A DNA stretch of 16,434 nt from JANRKT01 sp033763355 (GCA_033763355.1 JANRKT010000330.1:1-16434); one strand, 5' to 3'; shown: positions 7,246-14,514, counted from the stretch's first letter. The notes: generated by a model from the letters alone, not told the origin. Numbers and translations: made by a program.

Positions 7246-8961
7246 TTGCCACAGGATACTTCACATACCGGCATTAATAATAAAGCTGTTCCGCAACATA
7301 CCTACGACGCTATCGTGGTGGGTTCAGGCATTACCGGGGGATGGGCAGCAAAAGAATTGTGTGAAAAAGGATTGAAAACACTGCTGCTTGAAAGAGGCAA
7401 AAATGTTGAGCACATTAAAGATTATACCACCACATCAAAGGAACCCTGGGAGTTTCCGCACCGCGGTTCGCTTACACCACAGGAAAAACAAAACTATCCC
7501 ATACAGACAAGGCATTATTCAATAAGGGAAGACAACAAACATTTTTATATCCTGGATAAGGAAAACCCTTATAATGAAATACAGCGCTACGACTGGGTAA
7601 GGGGTGATATTCTCGGGGGCCGCTCTGTTTTATGGGGAAGAATGTGTTACCGCTGGAGCGATTTTGATTTCAATGCCAATTTAAAAGATGGCGCCGGTAC
7701 GGACTGGCCTATACGTTACCGTGATATTGCGCCGTGGTACGATTATGCGGAACGTTTTACAGGCATCAGCGGCAACAGGGATGGCCTGCCGGAATTACCG
7801 GACGGGCAGTTTCAATCGCCGATGGAAATGAATTGCGTTGAGGAATATGCAAAAAAACAGATTGAAGAAAAATTTCCCGGAAGGAAACTAACCATTGGCC
7901 GTGTGGCCAACTTAACACAGCAATTACCGGGAAGGGGTGCATGCCAGTACCGCAACCTCTGTCACCGCGGTTGCCCTTTCGGCGCCTACTTCAGTACGCA
8001 ATCTTCAACTTTACCGGCGGCACAAAAAACAGGCAACCTTTCAGTACAATGTGGTATGCTTGTAAATAAAGTGATTTACGATGTAAAGAAAGAAAAAGCA
8101 ATAGGCGTTGAAGTACTGGACAGGGACAGCCTGAAAACATACGAGTATTACGCAAGGGTTATTTTCCTGAATGCTGCCACACTCGGCACTACATTTCTTT
8201 TGCTCAATTCAACAAGTTCAAGGTTCCCCAATGGTTTGGGCAATGATAATGATATTGTTGGCCGCCACCTGATGGACCACCACAAAAGCGGCGGCATATC
8301 CGCCAGCATTGAAGGATTTGAAGATAAATATTATTTCGGCCGCAGGCCAACCGGAATTTATGTTCCCCGTTTCAAAAACATGGATGAAAAAACAAAACAA
8401 AAGGATTACTTACGCGGCTTCGGATACCAGGGTGGCGCAGGCCGCAGGGGAGGAAACAGAAATGCTGAAATTGGCGAAGCGTTAAAAGAAGCGATGACAG
8501 AACCCGGTTCATGGAACATCGGCTTCGGCGCTTATGGTGAATGCCTTCCTTATGCTGAAAACCGTGTTACATTAAACACTGATATAAAAGATAAATGGGG
8601 CAGGCCCACTTTAAACATTGATTGCAGCTTTAAGGATAATGAAAAAAAAATGCGGGAAGATGCAATTGAAACAGCCAAAGAAATGCTGGAAGCAATTGGC
8701 GGAAAAGATATACGTGCAGAAGGCAGCATGTCGTTTCCCGGCAATGCCAACCACGAAATGGGTACGGCAAAAATGGGCAACGATCCCAAAACATCTGTGC
8801 TCAACAAATGGAACCAGCTGCATGCAGTAAAGAATGTTTTTGTTACCGACGGATCATGCATGGTATCTTCTTCCTGTGTTAACCCTTCCCTCACTTATAT
8901 GGCATTAACAGCAAGGGCATGTGATTATGCAGTATCAGAACTAAAAAAAGGAAACTTATAA
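7246..8961 (+). CDS. GMC-family FAD sugar dehydrogenase, catalytic subunit 2 (TTG start)
   Basis: This 571-residue paralog keeps GSGITGG (GxGxxG 26-31), Cys233/Cys239/Cys243 in CQYRNLCHRGC, His503 in NHEMGTAKMG and Asn546 in CVNPSL. Over the last 68 residues it matches the first paralog at 55 positions by hand count. Near the FAD segment it departs from its sisters: RGDILGGRSVLWGRM replaces RGYHVGGRS(I/L)MWGRQ, which may alter the substrate site. No ATG or GTG exists between the in-frame stop at 7225 and the conserved FAD loop. TTG at 7246 gives MPQDTSHTGINNK, which lines up with MPGDSTNVNNK of paralog 3, so I accept TTG as the start. There is no signal peptide, as expected for a subunit co-exported with the Tat small subunit. 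Confidence 0.92.
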   Translation: MPQDTSHTGINNKAVPQHTYDAIVVGSGITGGWAAKELCEKGLKTLLLERGKNVEHIKDYTTTSKEPWEFPHRGSLTPQEKQNYPIQTRHYSIREDNKHFYILDKENPYNEIQRYDWVRGDILGGRSVLWGRMCYRWSDFDFNANLKDGAGTDWPIRYRDIAPWYDYAERFTGISGNRDGLPELPDGQFQSPMEMNCVEEYAKKQIEEKFPGRKLTIGRVANLTQQLPGRGACQYRNLCHRGCPFGAYFSTQSSTLPAAQKTGNLSVQCGMLVNKVIYDVKKEKAIGVEVLDRDSLKTYEYYARVIFLNAATLGTTFLLLNSTSSRFPNGLGNDNDIVGRHLMDHHKSGGISASIEGFEDKYYFGRRPTGIYVPRFKNMDEKTKQKDYLRGFGYQGGAGRRGGNRNAEIGEALKEAMTEPGSWNIGFGAYGECLPYAENRVTLNTDIKDKWGRPTLNIDCSFKDNEKKMREDAIETAKEMLEAIGGKDIRAEGSMSFPGNANHEMGTAKMGNDPKTSVLNKWNQLHAVKNVFVTDGSCMVSSSCVNPSLTYMALTARACDYAVSELKKGNL

Positions 8962-9013
8962 CTGTGAGCGTATTTGTCTGACTATATTTTTTAAACCAGG
9001 TAACAATTAAACC

Positions 9014-10723
9014 ATGCCCGGAGATTCAACAAACGTAAACAATAAGGCCAAATCACAAAACACCTACGATGCCATTGTGGTAGGTTCAGGCATCAGCGGA
9101 GGGTGGGCCGCAAAAGAACTGTGTGAAAAAGGGCTAAAAACACTGGTGCTGGAACGGGGAAGAAATGTTGAGCACCTGAAAGATTATCCCACCACCAATA
9201 TGGCCCCCTGGGAATTGCTTCACCGCAACAGGCACAGCAAAAAACAAAAAGAAGACCAGTATATACAGGTACGTGGTTTTTGCAATGAAGCCAACAGCCA
9301 TTTTTATGTTAATGACAAGGATCACCCTTATGTACAAACCAAACCGTTTGACTGGATACGTGGTTATCATGTAGGAGGCCGCTCACTCATGTGGGGCAGG
9401 CAATGCTACCGCTGGAGCGACCTGGATTTTGAAGCCAATGCAAAAGAGAGTATTGGTGCAGACTGGCCTATCCGTTACCGTGATATTGCCCCCTGGTACG
9501 GTTATGTGGAAAGATTTGTTGGCATCAGCGGGTCAAAAGAAGGATTGCCGCAATTGCCTGACGGTGAGTTTTTGCCGCCAATGGAAATGAACTGCCTTGA
9601 AAAACATATTGCAGAAAACATAAAGAAAAATTATACTGACCGCAGGATGATCATTGGCCGTGTGGCCAACCTTTCACGGGGCTGGAATGGGCGGGGTCCC
9701 TGCCAGTACCGGAATATGTGCGACAGGGGTTGCCCCTTTGGCGGTTATTTCAGCAGCAATTCAGCTACACTTCCCGTGGCCCTTGTAACCGGTAATTTAA
9801 CGCTGAGGCCGCATGCTATTGTAATGGAAGTTTTATATGATAAGGATAAGAAGAAGGCAACAGGTGTGCGCATCATTGATGAGCAAACCATGAAGACCGA
9901 AGAGTATTTTGCAAGAATCATTTTCCTGAATGCCTCGGCTCTTGGGTCAACATACATTATGCTCAATTCAAAGTCAGATGCTTTTCCCAATGGTTTGGGC
10001 AACGGCAGCGACCAGTTAGGCCGTAACTTAATGGATCATCATTATCATGTTGGCGCCAGCGCAACTTATGAAGGGTTTAAAGACCAATACACATATGGCA
10101 GAAGGCCCAACGGAATTTATGTGCCCCGTTTCAGGAACATTGATGAAAAAACAAAGCAGAAAGATTATTTACGCGGCTTCGGATACCAAGGCGGCGCTGT
10201 ACGCAACAGGGCGGGGCAGGGGGATGGTATTGGCGCTGAGCTGAAAGAAAGCCTTACTGAATTGGGGGACTGGACCATGTGGATTGGCGGCTGGGGCGAA
10301 CATTTGCCTTATGAAGACAACAGGGTAACATTAAGCAAAGACAAGAAAGACAAATGGGGCCTCCCGTTACTGGAAATTGATTGTGTGTTTAAAGAAAACG
10401 AAAAGGCCATGCGGAAAGATATGATGAACAGCGCAGCGGAAATAATGGAGAAGGCGGGCCTTAAAAACATCAATACGTTTGATGACCCCGAAGCAAATCC
10501 CGGTTTGTGTATTCATGAAATGGGGACGGCACGTATGGGCAACGATCCTAAAACATCGGTGCTCAACAAATGGAACCAGGTGCATGAAGCAAAGAATGTA
10601 TTTAATACTGACGGGGCCTGTATGACATCATCTGCCAACCAGAACCCATCAGTTACTTATATGGCGTTAACAGCAAGGGCATGTGATTATGCGGTGAGTG
10701 AAATGAAAAAAGGAAATTTATAA
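9014..10723 (+). CDS. GMC-family FAD sugar dehydrogenase, catalytic subunit 3
   Basis: This 569-residue paralog begins 52 nt after the second. It keeps GSGISGG (24-29), GYHVGGRSLMWGRQ, Cys230/Cys236/Cys240 in CQYRNMCDRGC, His501 in IHEMGTARMG and Asn544. The last 68 residues match paralog 1 at 56 positions by hand count. The segment before the catalytic Asn reads SANQNPSV instead of the CVNPSL of its sisters, so two residues touching the active-site loop differ. Its stretch 70-100 (Lys-rich, after ELLHRNRHS) is also divergent. All three genes end in the same LKKGNL or MKKGNL tail and near-identical DNA, a sign of tandem duplication. It is followed by 218 nt before the small subunit gene, so the stoichiometry with that subunit may be set post-transcriptionally. 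Confidence 0.93.
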   Translation: MPGDSTNVNNKAKSQNTYDAIVVGSGISGGWAAKELCEKGLKTLVLERGRNVEHLKDYPTTNMAPWELLHRNRHSKKQKEDQYIQVRGFCNEANSHFYVNDKDHPYVQTKPFDWIRGYHVGGRSLMWGRQCYRWSDLDFEANAKESIGADWPIRYRDIAPWYGYVERFVGISGSKEGLPQLPDGEFLPPMEMNCLEKHIAENIKKNYTDRRMIIGRVANLSRGWNGRGPCQYRNMCDRGCPFGGYFSSNSATLPVALVTGNLTLRPHAIVMEVLYDKDKKKATGVRIIDEQTMKTEEYFARIIFLNASALGSTYIMLNSKSDAFPNGLGNGSDQLGRNLMDHHYHVGASATYEGFKDQYTYGRRPNGIYVPRFRNIDEKTKQKDYLRGFGYQGGAVRNRAGQGDGIGAELKESLTELGDWTMWIGGWGEHLPYEDNRVTLSKDKKDKWGLPLLEIDCVFKENEKAMRKDMMNSAAEIMEKAGLKNINTFDDPEANPGLCIHEMGTARMGNDPKTSVLNKWNQVHEAKNVFNTDGACMTSSANQNPSVTYMALTARACDYAVSEMKKGNL

Positions 10724-10815
10724 CCTTGCCCTTGAGGCCCGTACCCGGTAAACAGGATATAAATTGTGTTATAAGTATAGTACCTGTTGGTAAAGTCATA
10801 CGAAAAGATTTAATG

Positions 10816-10826
10816 AGTACAGTACT
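10816..10826. promoter_or_regulatory. Short palindrome in the GMC3-small subunit gap
   Basis: AGTAC A GTACT is a perfect 5-bp inverted repeat with a single central base, in the 218-nt gap 10724-10941. A related AAGTATAGTACC lies about 45 nt upstream. It could be a regulator site for a promoter of the small-subunit gene, but I find no clear promoter motif. The rest of the gap is AT-rich and, apart from repeat copy C, I see nothing supportable in it. Confidence 0.2.
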
Positions 10827-10902
10827 TATTGAAACCATGAATAAAAGTTTTATGAACTTGTATAAACAGAAAAGAATAATTGTAATTTTATAACCACCCT
10901 TT

Positions 10903-10934
10903 CATTCCCCCTTTAGGGGAAGGGGTATAAAATC
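10903..10934 (+). repeat. Palindromic intergenic repeat, copy C
   Basis: CATTCCCCCTTTAGGGG followed by AAGGGGTATAAAATC, ending 7 nt before the ATG of the small-subunit gene. It shares the C-run, CTTTAGGG loop, second G-run and A-rich tail with copy D at 13351, and the same layout with copies A and B. It reads in the sense direction of the downstream gene. Confidence 0.6.
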
Positions 10935-10941
10935 AATCTTT

Positions 10942-11514
10942 ATGAACAGACGTGAAGCACTTTCCAGGGTTGCGCTGATTATGGGAGGTACTATTGTTGG
11001 CGCCGATCTTTTCCTGAGCGGATGTAAAACTGCTGATAAAAAAGCTGCAGCCAGTTTAGACTTCAGTACAGATGACATTGCTTACCTGGACGAAATTGCA
11101 GAAACCATTATCCCCGCTACCAGCACACCCGGTGCAAAAGCGGCAAAGGTTGGTGAGTTTATGACAGTGATGGTGAAAGATTGTTATGAAGAAAAAGACC
11201 AGAAGATTTTCCTGGAAGGAATGAGCAAGCTGAATGAAGCCTGCAATAAGGCGCACGGGCATGATTTTATGAAAGCTTCGCCGGAACACCGGAAAGAATT
11301 GCTTACTGCGCTTGATAAAGAAGCCAAAGAATATGGCAAGACCAAAAAACCTGAAGACCCCAACCATTATTTCTCATTATTGAAACAACTTACATTGCTG
11401 GGCTATTTTACATCTGAGATTGGCTGTACACAGGCCTTGCGGTATGTAGCGGTACCGGGCAAATACCAGGGCTGCATCCCTTACACCAAGGGTGAAAAAG
11501 CATGGGCTACTTAA
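10942..11514 (+). CDS. Gluconate 2-dehydrogenase subunit 3 family protein (Tat lipoprotein)
   Basis: This 190-residue protein starts MNRREALSRVALIMGG, a twin-arginine signal, followed by a lipobox FLSGC with Cys28 as the lipid anchor. The mature part has DDIAYLDEIAETIIPATSTPGAKAAKV, the conserved opening of the family, and a C-terminal LTLLGYFTSEIGCTQALRY segment, also typical. In characterised complexes this small subunit is a chaperone-like partner that carries the folded, leaderless GMC flavoprotein through the Tat system and stabilises it. It is the only such subunit in the window and follows three GMC genes, so it is expected to serve all three. The membrane anchor would hold the dehydrogenases near the lipoprotein cytochrome c encoded at the left end. 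Confidence 0.93.
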   Translation: MNRREALSRVALIMGGTIVGADLFLSGCKTADKKAAASLDFSTDDIAYLDEIAETIIPATSTPGAKAAKVGEFMTVMVKDCYEEKDQKIFLEGMSKLNEACNKAHGHDFMKASPEHRKELLTALDKEAKEYGKTKKPEDPNHYFSLLKQLTLLGYFTSEIGCTQALRYVAVPGKYQGCIPYTKGEKAWAT

Positions 11515-11612
11515 GCTTTGAAAATTTGAGATTGAAACATTTGATTCAATGACCGGGGTTAACCGGTTGCTGATACTTCACATTATTATTGCCATACGAA
11601 AAAATTAAACCC

Positions 11613-12536
11613 ATGTCAACAAACAGAAGAAAATTCCTGAAAGTTACGGGTATGCTGGCTTCAGGTTTTGCAATCAGCTCCATGGGTTGCAACACATCCA
11701 CTCAAAAAGAAGAAACTTCAGATAAAAAAGATTCAGCACAGCAAACTCCGGCTGTTGCGGCGGGAACAACACTGTCTGCTTTTGGTTTGCAGTTATACAG
11801 CCTGCGTGATGATTTGCCGAAAGACCCTAAAGGGGTATTAAAACAGGTTGCTTCATTTGGTTATAAACAGATAGAAAGTTTTGAAGGCAAACAGGGTATG
11901 TTCTGGGGCATGAACAATACAGAGTTTAAAAAGTATATGGATGAGCTGGGTATGACGATTGTATCAAGCCATTGCGACATCAATAAAGATTTTGAAAAGA
12001 AAGCTGCACAGGCAGGGGAGATTGGAATGAAGTACCTGATATGCCCTTATATCGGCCCGCAGAAAAAATTAGACGATTATAAAAAACATGCGGAAAAATT
12101 TAACCAGTGCGGGGAAATTTGTAAAAAGAACGGTTTAAGGTTTGCCTACCACAACCATGATTATACCTTTAAAGAGCAGGAAGGGCAAATGCCGCAGGAT
12201 GTATTAATGCAGAATACCAGTGCAGATACGGTAGATTATGAAATGGATATTTACTGGGTGGTAACACCCGGCGCCGATCCGGAGGCGTGGCTGAAAAAAT
12301 ATGCCAACCGTTTCCGCCTGTGCCATGTAAAAGACAGGATGAAAGATGCAAAACCAGGCGACCATGATGCTTCCTGCGATGTGGGAACCGGCCTAATTGA
12401 TTTTGCAAAAGTACTGAAGACAGCATCGGAGAATGGTATGCAATATTATATTGTAGAGCAGGAACGCTACGATAACAGCACCCCGCTTAAAAGCGCTGAG
12501 GCTGATGCAGCTTACCTGAAAAAATTGCTTATATAG
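11613..12536 (+). CDS. Sugar phosphate isomerase/epimerase family TIM barrel, Tat lipoprotein
   Basis: This 307-residue protein opens MSTNRRKFLKVTGMLASG, a classical twin-arginine leader, then a lipobox SSMGC with Cys26 and a Lys/Glu/Ser-rich tether. I use this ATG rather than an upstream TTG at 11589 because it starts exactly at the Tat motif. The barrel shows ligand positions typical of the family: Glu88 in QIESFEG, His180/His182 in AYHNHDYTF, Asp212 in YEMDIYWV, His238 in LCHVKDR, and Glu282/Glu284 in VEQERYD. Exported members are frequent in Bacteroidota sugar loci and sit beside GMC or Gfo/Idh/MocA dehydrogenases. I infer action on a keto-sugar or keto-glycoside in the periplasm (epimerisation, elimination or hydration). 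It is the last gene before a strong hairpin terminator. Confidence 0.92.
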   Translation: MSTNRRKFLKVTGMLASGFAISSMGCNTSTQKEETSDKKDSAQQTPAVAAGTTLSAFGLQLYSLRDDLPKDPKGVLKQVASFGYKQIESFEGKQGMFWGMNNTEFKKYMDELGMTIVSSHCDINKDFEKKAAQAGEIGMKYLICPYIGPQKKLDDYKKHAEKFNQCGEICKKNGLRFAYHNHDYTFKEQEGQMPQDVLMQNTSADTVDYEMDIYWVVTPGADPEAWLKKYANRFRLCHVKDRMKDAKPGDHDASCDVGTGLIDFAKVLKTASENGMQYYIVEQERYDNSTPLKSAEADAAYLKKLLI

Positions 12537-12555
12537 TAAATAAAATCATTGATGC

Positions 12556-12593
12556 AATAAGCCCCGCTCAGCAAATGAAGCCGGGGCTTTATT
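12556..12593 (+). terminator. Intrinsic terminator closing the GMC operon
   Basis: The arms AATAAGCCCCG and CGGGGCTTTATT pair with one bulged T around a 15-nt loop, 19 nt after the TIM-barrel stop. The core AAGCCCCG/CGGGGCTT is perfect and continues into an AT-rich end. The flanking A- and T-rich arms would let it work in either direction. Confidence 0.75.
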
Positions 12594-12630
12594 ATACCAT
12601 TCAGGTATTAAAACTGTCCCCCGCTCTGAA

Positions 12631-12674
12631 GTCATTGCGACGGAAGGTCCAAAGGACTCCTTCGGAGAGCCGTC
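12631..12674. repeat. REP-like structured repeat
   Basis: GTCATTGCGACGG begins a block that can fold into a three-way shape: outer stem GACGG (12639-12643) with CCGTC (12670-12674), and two small inner hairpins, GTCC AAA GGAC and CTCC TTC GGAG, which share a base pair at their junction. GTCATTGCGA is a recurring opening of high-copy intergenic repeats I remember from Bacteroidota and other genomes. It lies in the 256-nt gap between the operon terminator and the next gene, with nothing else supportable there. Confidence 0.45.
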
Positions 12675-12792
12675 TGTCTGCCATTATCACAATTCCGGGC
12701 TAATCCCTCTTTACATGTATGGCATCGTGGTTTTAATCTAAATGATATTATTCTCAATAACTGTTCTACCTTCAGCAGAGCAAAATTTGATT

Positions 12793-13221
12793 ATGAAAAA
12801 ACCTTTTCTTCTTTTTGTCAGTTTCTTTTTTTGTTTGCTGTCATCTTTAGCCCAGCCGGCTGATGAAAAAGAAATCCTCGGCATTCTTGATAAACAAACA
12901 CAGGCATGGAACAGCGGCAACATTGACAATTTTATGGTGGGTTATTGGGAAAACGATTCTTTAATGTACATCGGCAAGAGTGGCGTTACTTACGGATATC
13001 AGAATACACTGGATAACTATAAAAAGAATTACGGTGATACCGCTAAAATGGGAAAGCTTGCTTTCAATATCCTTCACCTGAAAAAAATTTCTGCGGATGC
13101 GTACTTTGTTGTTGGCAAGTGGTTTTTAAAAAGGAACATTGGTGATGCAGGCGGACATTATACTTTATTGTTCAGAAAAATAAAAGGCAGGTGGGTGATA
13201 GTGGCGGACCATAGCAGTTAA
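12793..13221 (+). CDS. Small exported NTF2/SnoaL-like protein (DUF4440 type)
   Basis: This 142-residue protein starts MKKPFLLFVSFFFCLLSS, a signal peptide probably cleaved after SLA. The mature part EILGILDKQTQAWNSGNIDNFM and the later SADAYFVVGKWFLKR and FRKIKGRWVIVADHSS match the helix-then-sheet pattern of DUF4440/SnoaL-like proteins, which have the ketosteroid isomerase fold. These are often binding or accessory proteins of unknown substrate. An in-frame ATG at 12742 would place 17 extra polar residues before the leader, so I prefer 12793. It lies alone between a terminator and the SPFH gene. Confidence 0.85.
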   Translation: MKKPFLLFVSFFFCLLSSLAQPADEKEILGILDKQTQAWNSGNIDNFMVGYWENDSLMYIGKSGVTYGYQNTLDNYKKNYGDTAKMGKLAFNILHLKKISADAYFVVGKWFLKRNIGDAGGHYTLLFRKIKGRWVIVADHSS

Positions 13222-13350
13222 TCCCCTCTTAAAGACAGAAATGAGCATAACAGACAGTACATGTTTTAGCCTGATTGGTTATACAAGATTGGTTTAAAAA
13301 AAGACAAAAAAAGTTGATCTGTATTCTTATATCTGAATTACAAATTTCTC

Positions 13351-13380
13351 CATTCACCCTTTAGGGAATGGGGGCAAATC
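13351..13380 (+). repeat. Palindromic intergenic repeat, copy D
   Basis: CATTCACCCTTTAGGG followed by AATGGGGGCAAATC, ending 8 nt before the preferred ATG of the SPFH gene. It is the closest relative of copy C (shared CATTC, CCCTTTAGGG, second G-run and AAATC) and lies in the same position relative to a start codon. An in-frame ATG inside the repeat (13368) is probably not used. Confidence 0.6.
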
Positions 13381-13388
13381 TTTATATC

Positions 13389-14297
13389 ATGGCACTAATC
13401 ATTTTAGGTCTCATTGTACTTGTTCTCGGCGCAACTGTTTTAAAAAACAAACAACCCTGGGCCAAATTTTCAGGCGTGCTGAGAACAATTGGTATCATTA
13501 TAATCCTCATCGGAGTCTTAACCTCATGCATCAAACAGATTGATGCCGGTTATGTTGGTGTAAAATCTTTGTTTGGTAAAGTGCAGACAGATGTATTGTA
13601 CAGCGGGCTGAATTTTATAAATCCGCTTGTGGATGTAAAGGAGATAGATGTAAAAACACAGAACTATACCATGAGCGGCGTGCATGATGAAGGAATGAAA
13701 TCAGGCGACGATGCCATCCGTGTATTAACTTCCGACGGGCTTGAAGTAACCATTGACCTTTCTGTGCTGTACCGTGTAGTTCCTGAAGATGCCCCTAAGC
13801 TTATCAGGGAAACGGGCGCCAATTATGAGGATAAGATTGTGCGGCCGCTTACCCGCACCAGGATACGTGACAATGCCGTGTATTACGAAGCGGTTGCATT
13901 GTACTCCACCAAACGGGATGAATTCCAGAACAGGATTTTTAAAAACATAGAAGATGATTTTAAAAAGAGGGGCTTGTTTCTTGAAAATCTGCTGGTAAGA
14001 AACATCACACTTCCCGCTTCAGTAAAAGCAACTATTGAACAAAAGATAAATGCCGAACAGGAAGCGCAGAAGATGCAGTTTGTACTGCAGAAAGAAAGGC
14101 AGGAGGCGGAAAGGAAAAGGGTAGAAGCGCAGGGCATTGCCGATTACCAGCGCATCATCAGCGAAAGCTTATCAGAAAGACAGTTGCAATACGAACAGAT
14201 CAAGGCCATGAAAGAACTGGCGGCTTCTCCCAATTCAAAAATTATAGTAATGCCATCCAAAGGCGGTGTGCCGATTATACTGGACGGGAAGCAATAA
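13389..14297 (+). CDS. Prohibitin/SPFH-domain membrane protein
   Basis: This 302-residue protein has two N-terminal hydrophobic segments, about residues 1-18 and 33-48. An SPFH domain follows (DAGYVGVKSLFGKVQ, then LYSGLNFINPLVDVKEIDVKT), with LTSDGLEVTIDLSVLYRV and a long Glu/Gln/Lys-rich helix (EQKINAEQEAQKMQFVLQKE onward) likely to be coiled coil. The end, IIVMPSKGGVPIIL, is typical of bacterial prohibitin homologs. Such proteins form large membrane-bound ring assemblies that organise membrane microdomains and regulate membrane proteases. I start at the ATG giving MALIILGL rather than the one in repeat D, which would add seven residues before the membrane segment. It shows no evident link to the sugar locus. 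Confidence 0.9.
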   Translation: MALIILGLIVLVLGATVLKNKQPWAKFSGVLRTIGIIIILIGVLTSCIKQIDAGYVGVKSLFGKVQTDVLYSGLNFINPLVDVKEIDVKTQNYTMSGVHDEGMKSGDDAIRVLTSDGLEVTIDLSVLYRVVPEDAPKLIRETGANYEDKIVRPLTRTRIRDNAVYYEAVALYSTKRDEFQNRIFKNIEDDFKKRGLFLENLLVRNITLPASVKATIEQKINAEQEAQKMQFVLQKERQEAERKRVEAQGIADYQRIISESLSERQLQYEQIKAMKELAASPNSKIIVMPSKGGVPIILDGKQ

Positions 14298-14334
14298 GTC
14301 ATCCGTTTCTTTAAACCTGGCTTGTATAATAACT

Positions 14335-14347
14335 ACCCGCATCGGGT
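14335..14347 (+). terminator. Weak hairpin after the SPFH gene
   Basis: ACCCG CAT CGGGT is a perfect 5-bp stem with a 3-nt loop, 38 nt past the stop codon. It is followed by TAAATAAT rather than a T-run, so termination here is only a possibility. Confidence 0.3.
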
Positions 14348-14409
14348 TAAATAATACTGCTGTAAATATTTTAGCCTGACCGTAGCAGTAATGAGATTCT
14401 TTTTATACC

Positions 14410-14446
14410 TTTAGGAGGAGCATCTGTCTTTTCAACTCCTCCTGAA
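14410..14446. other. Hairpin with GGAGGAG/CTCCTCC arms
   Basis: AGGAGGAG (14413-14420) and CTCCTCCT (14436-14443) pair perfectly over 8 bp and extend by three outer pairs including one wobble; the loop is 15 nt. It lies in the 217-nt gap between the SPFH and amidohydrolase genes, about 70 nt before the latter. No T-run follows. Role unknown; nothing else supportable is seen in this gap. Confidence 0.4.
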
Positions 14447-14514
14447 AACTTTCTTTGCCCACGACAATCCTGTTCTTTATGATCCAACTGATTTCATAAC
14501 TCAAACCGACAGGT

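Noticed and set aside
10813..10893. A 26-codon open frame (MSTVLIETMNKSF...) before the small-subunit gene
   Set aside because: AT-rich, no recognisable motif, not close-coupled to the next gene; too weak to list as a gene.
11557..11567. GGTTAACC palindrome between the small-subunit and TIM-barrel genes
   Set aside because: Short, isolated and inside a likely co-transcribed gap; no partner site seen.
13328..13335. TATATCTG as a -7 element for the SPFH gene
   Set aside because: The nearest upstream TTG motifs are 11 and 36 nt away, outside the accepted spacing.
13368..13388. Upstream ATG start for the SPFH protein
   Set aside because: It lies within repeat copy D and adds seven residues before the membrane segment; the next ATG gives a normal start.
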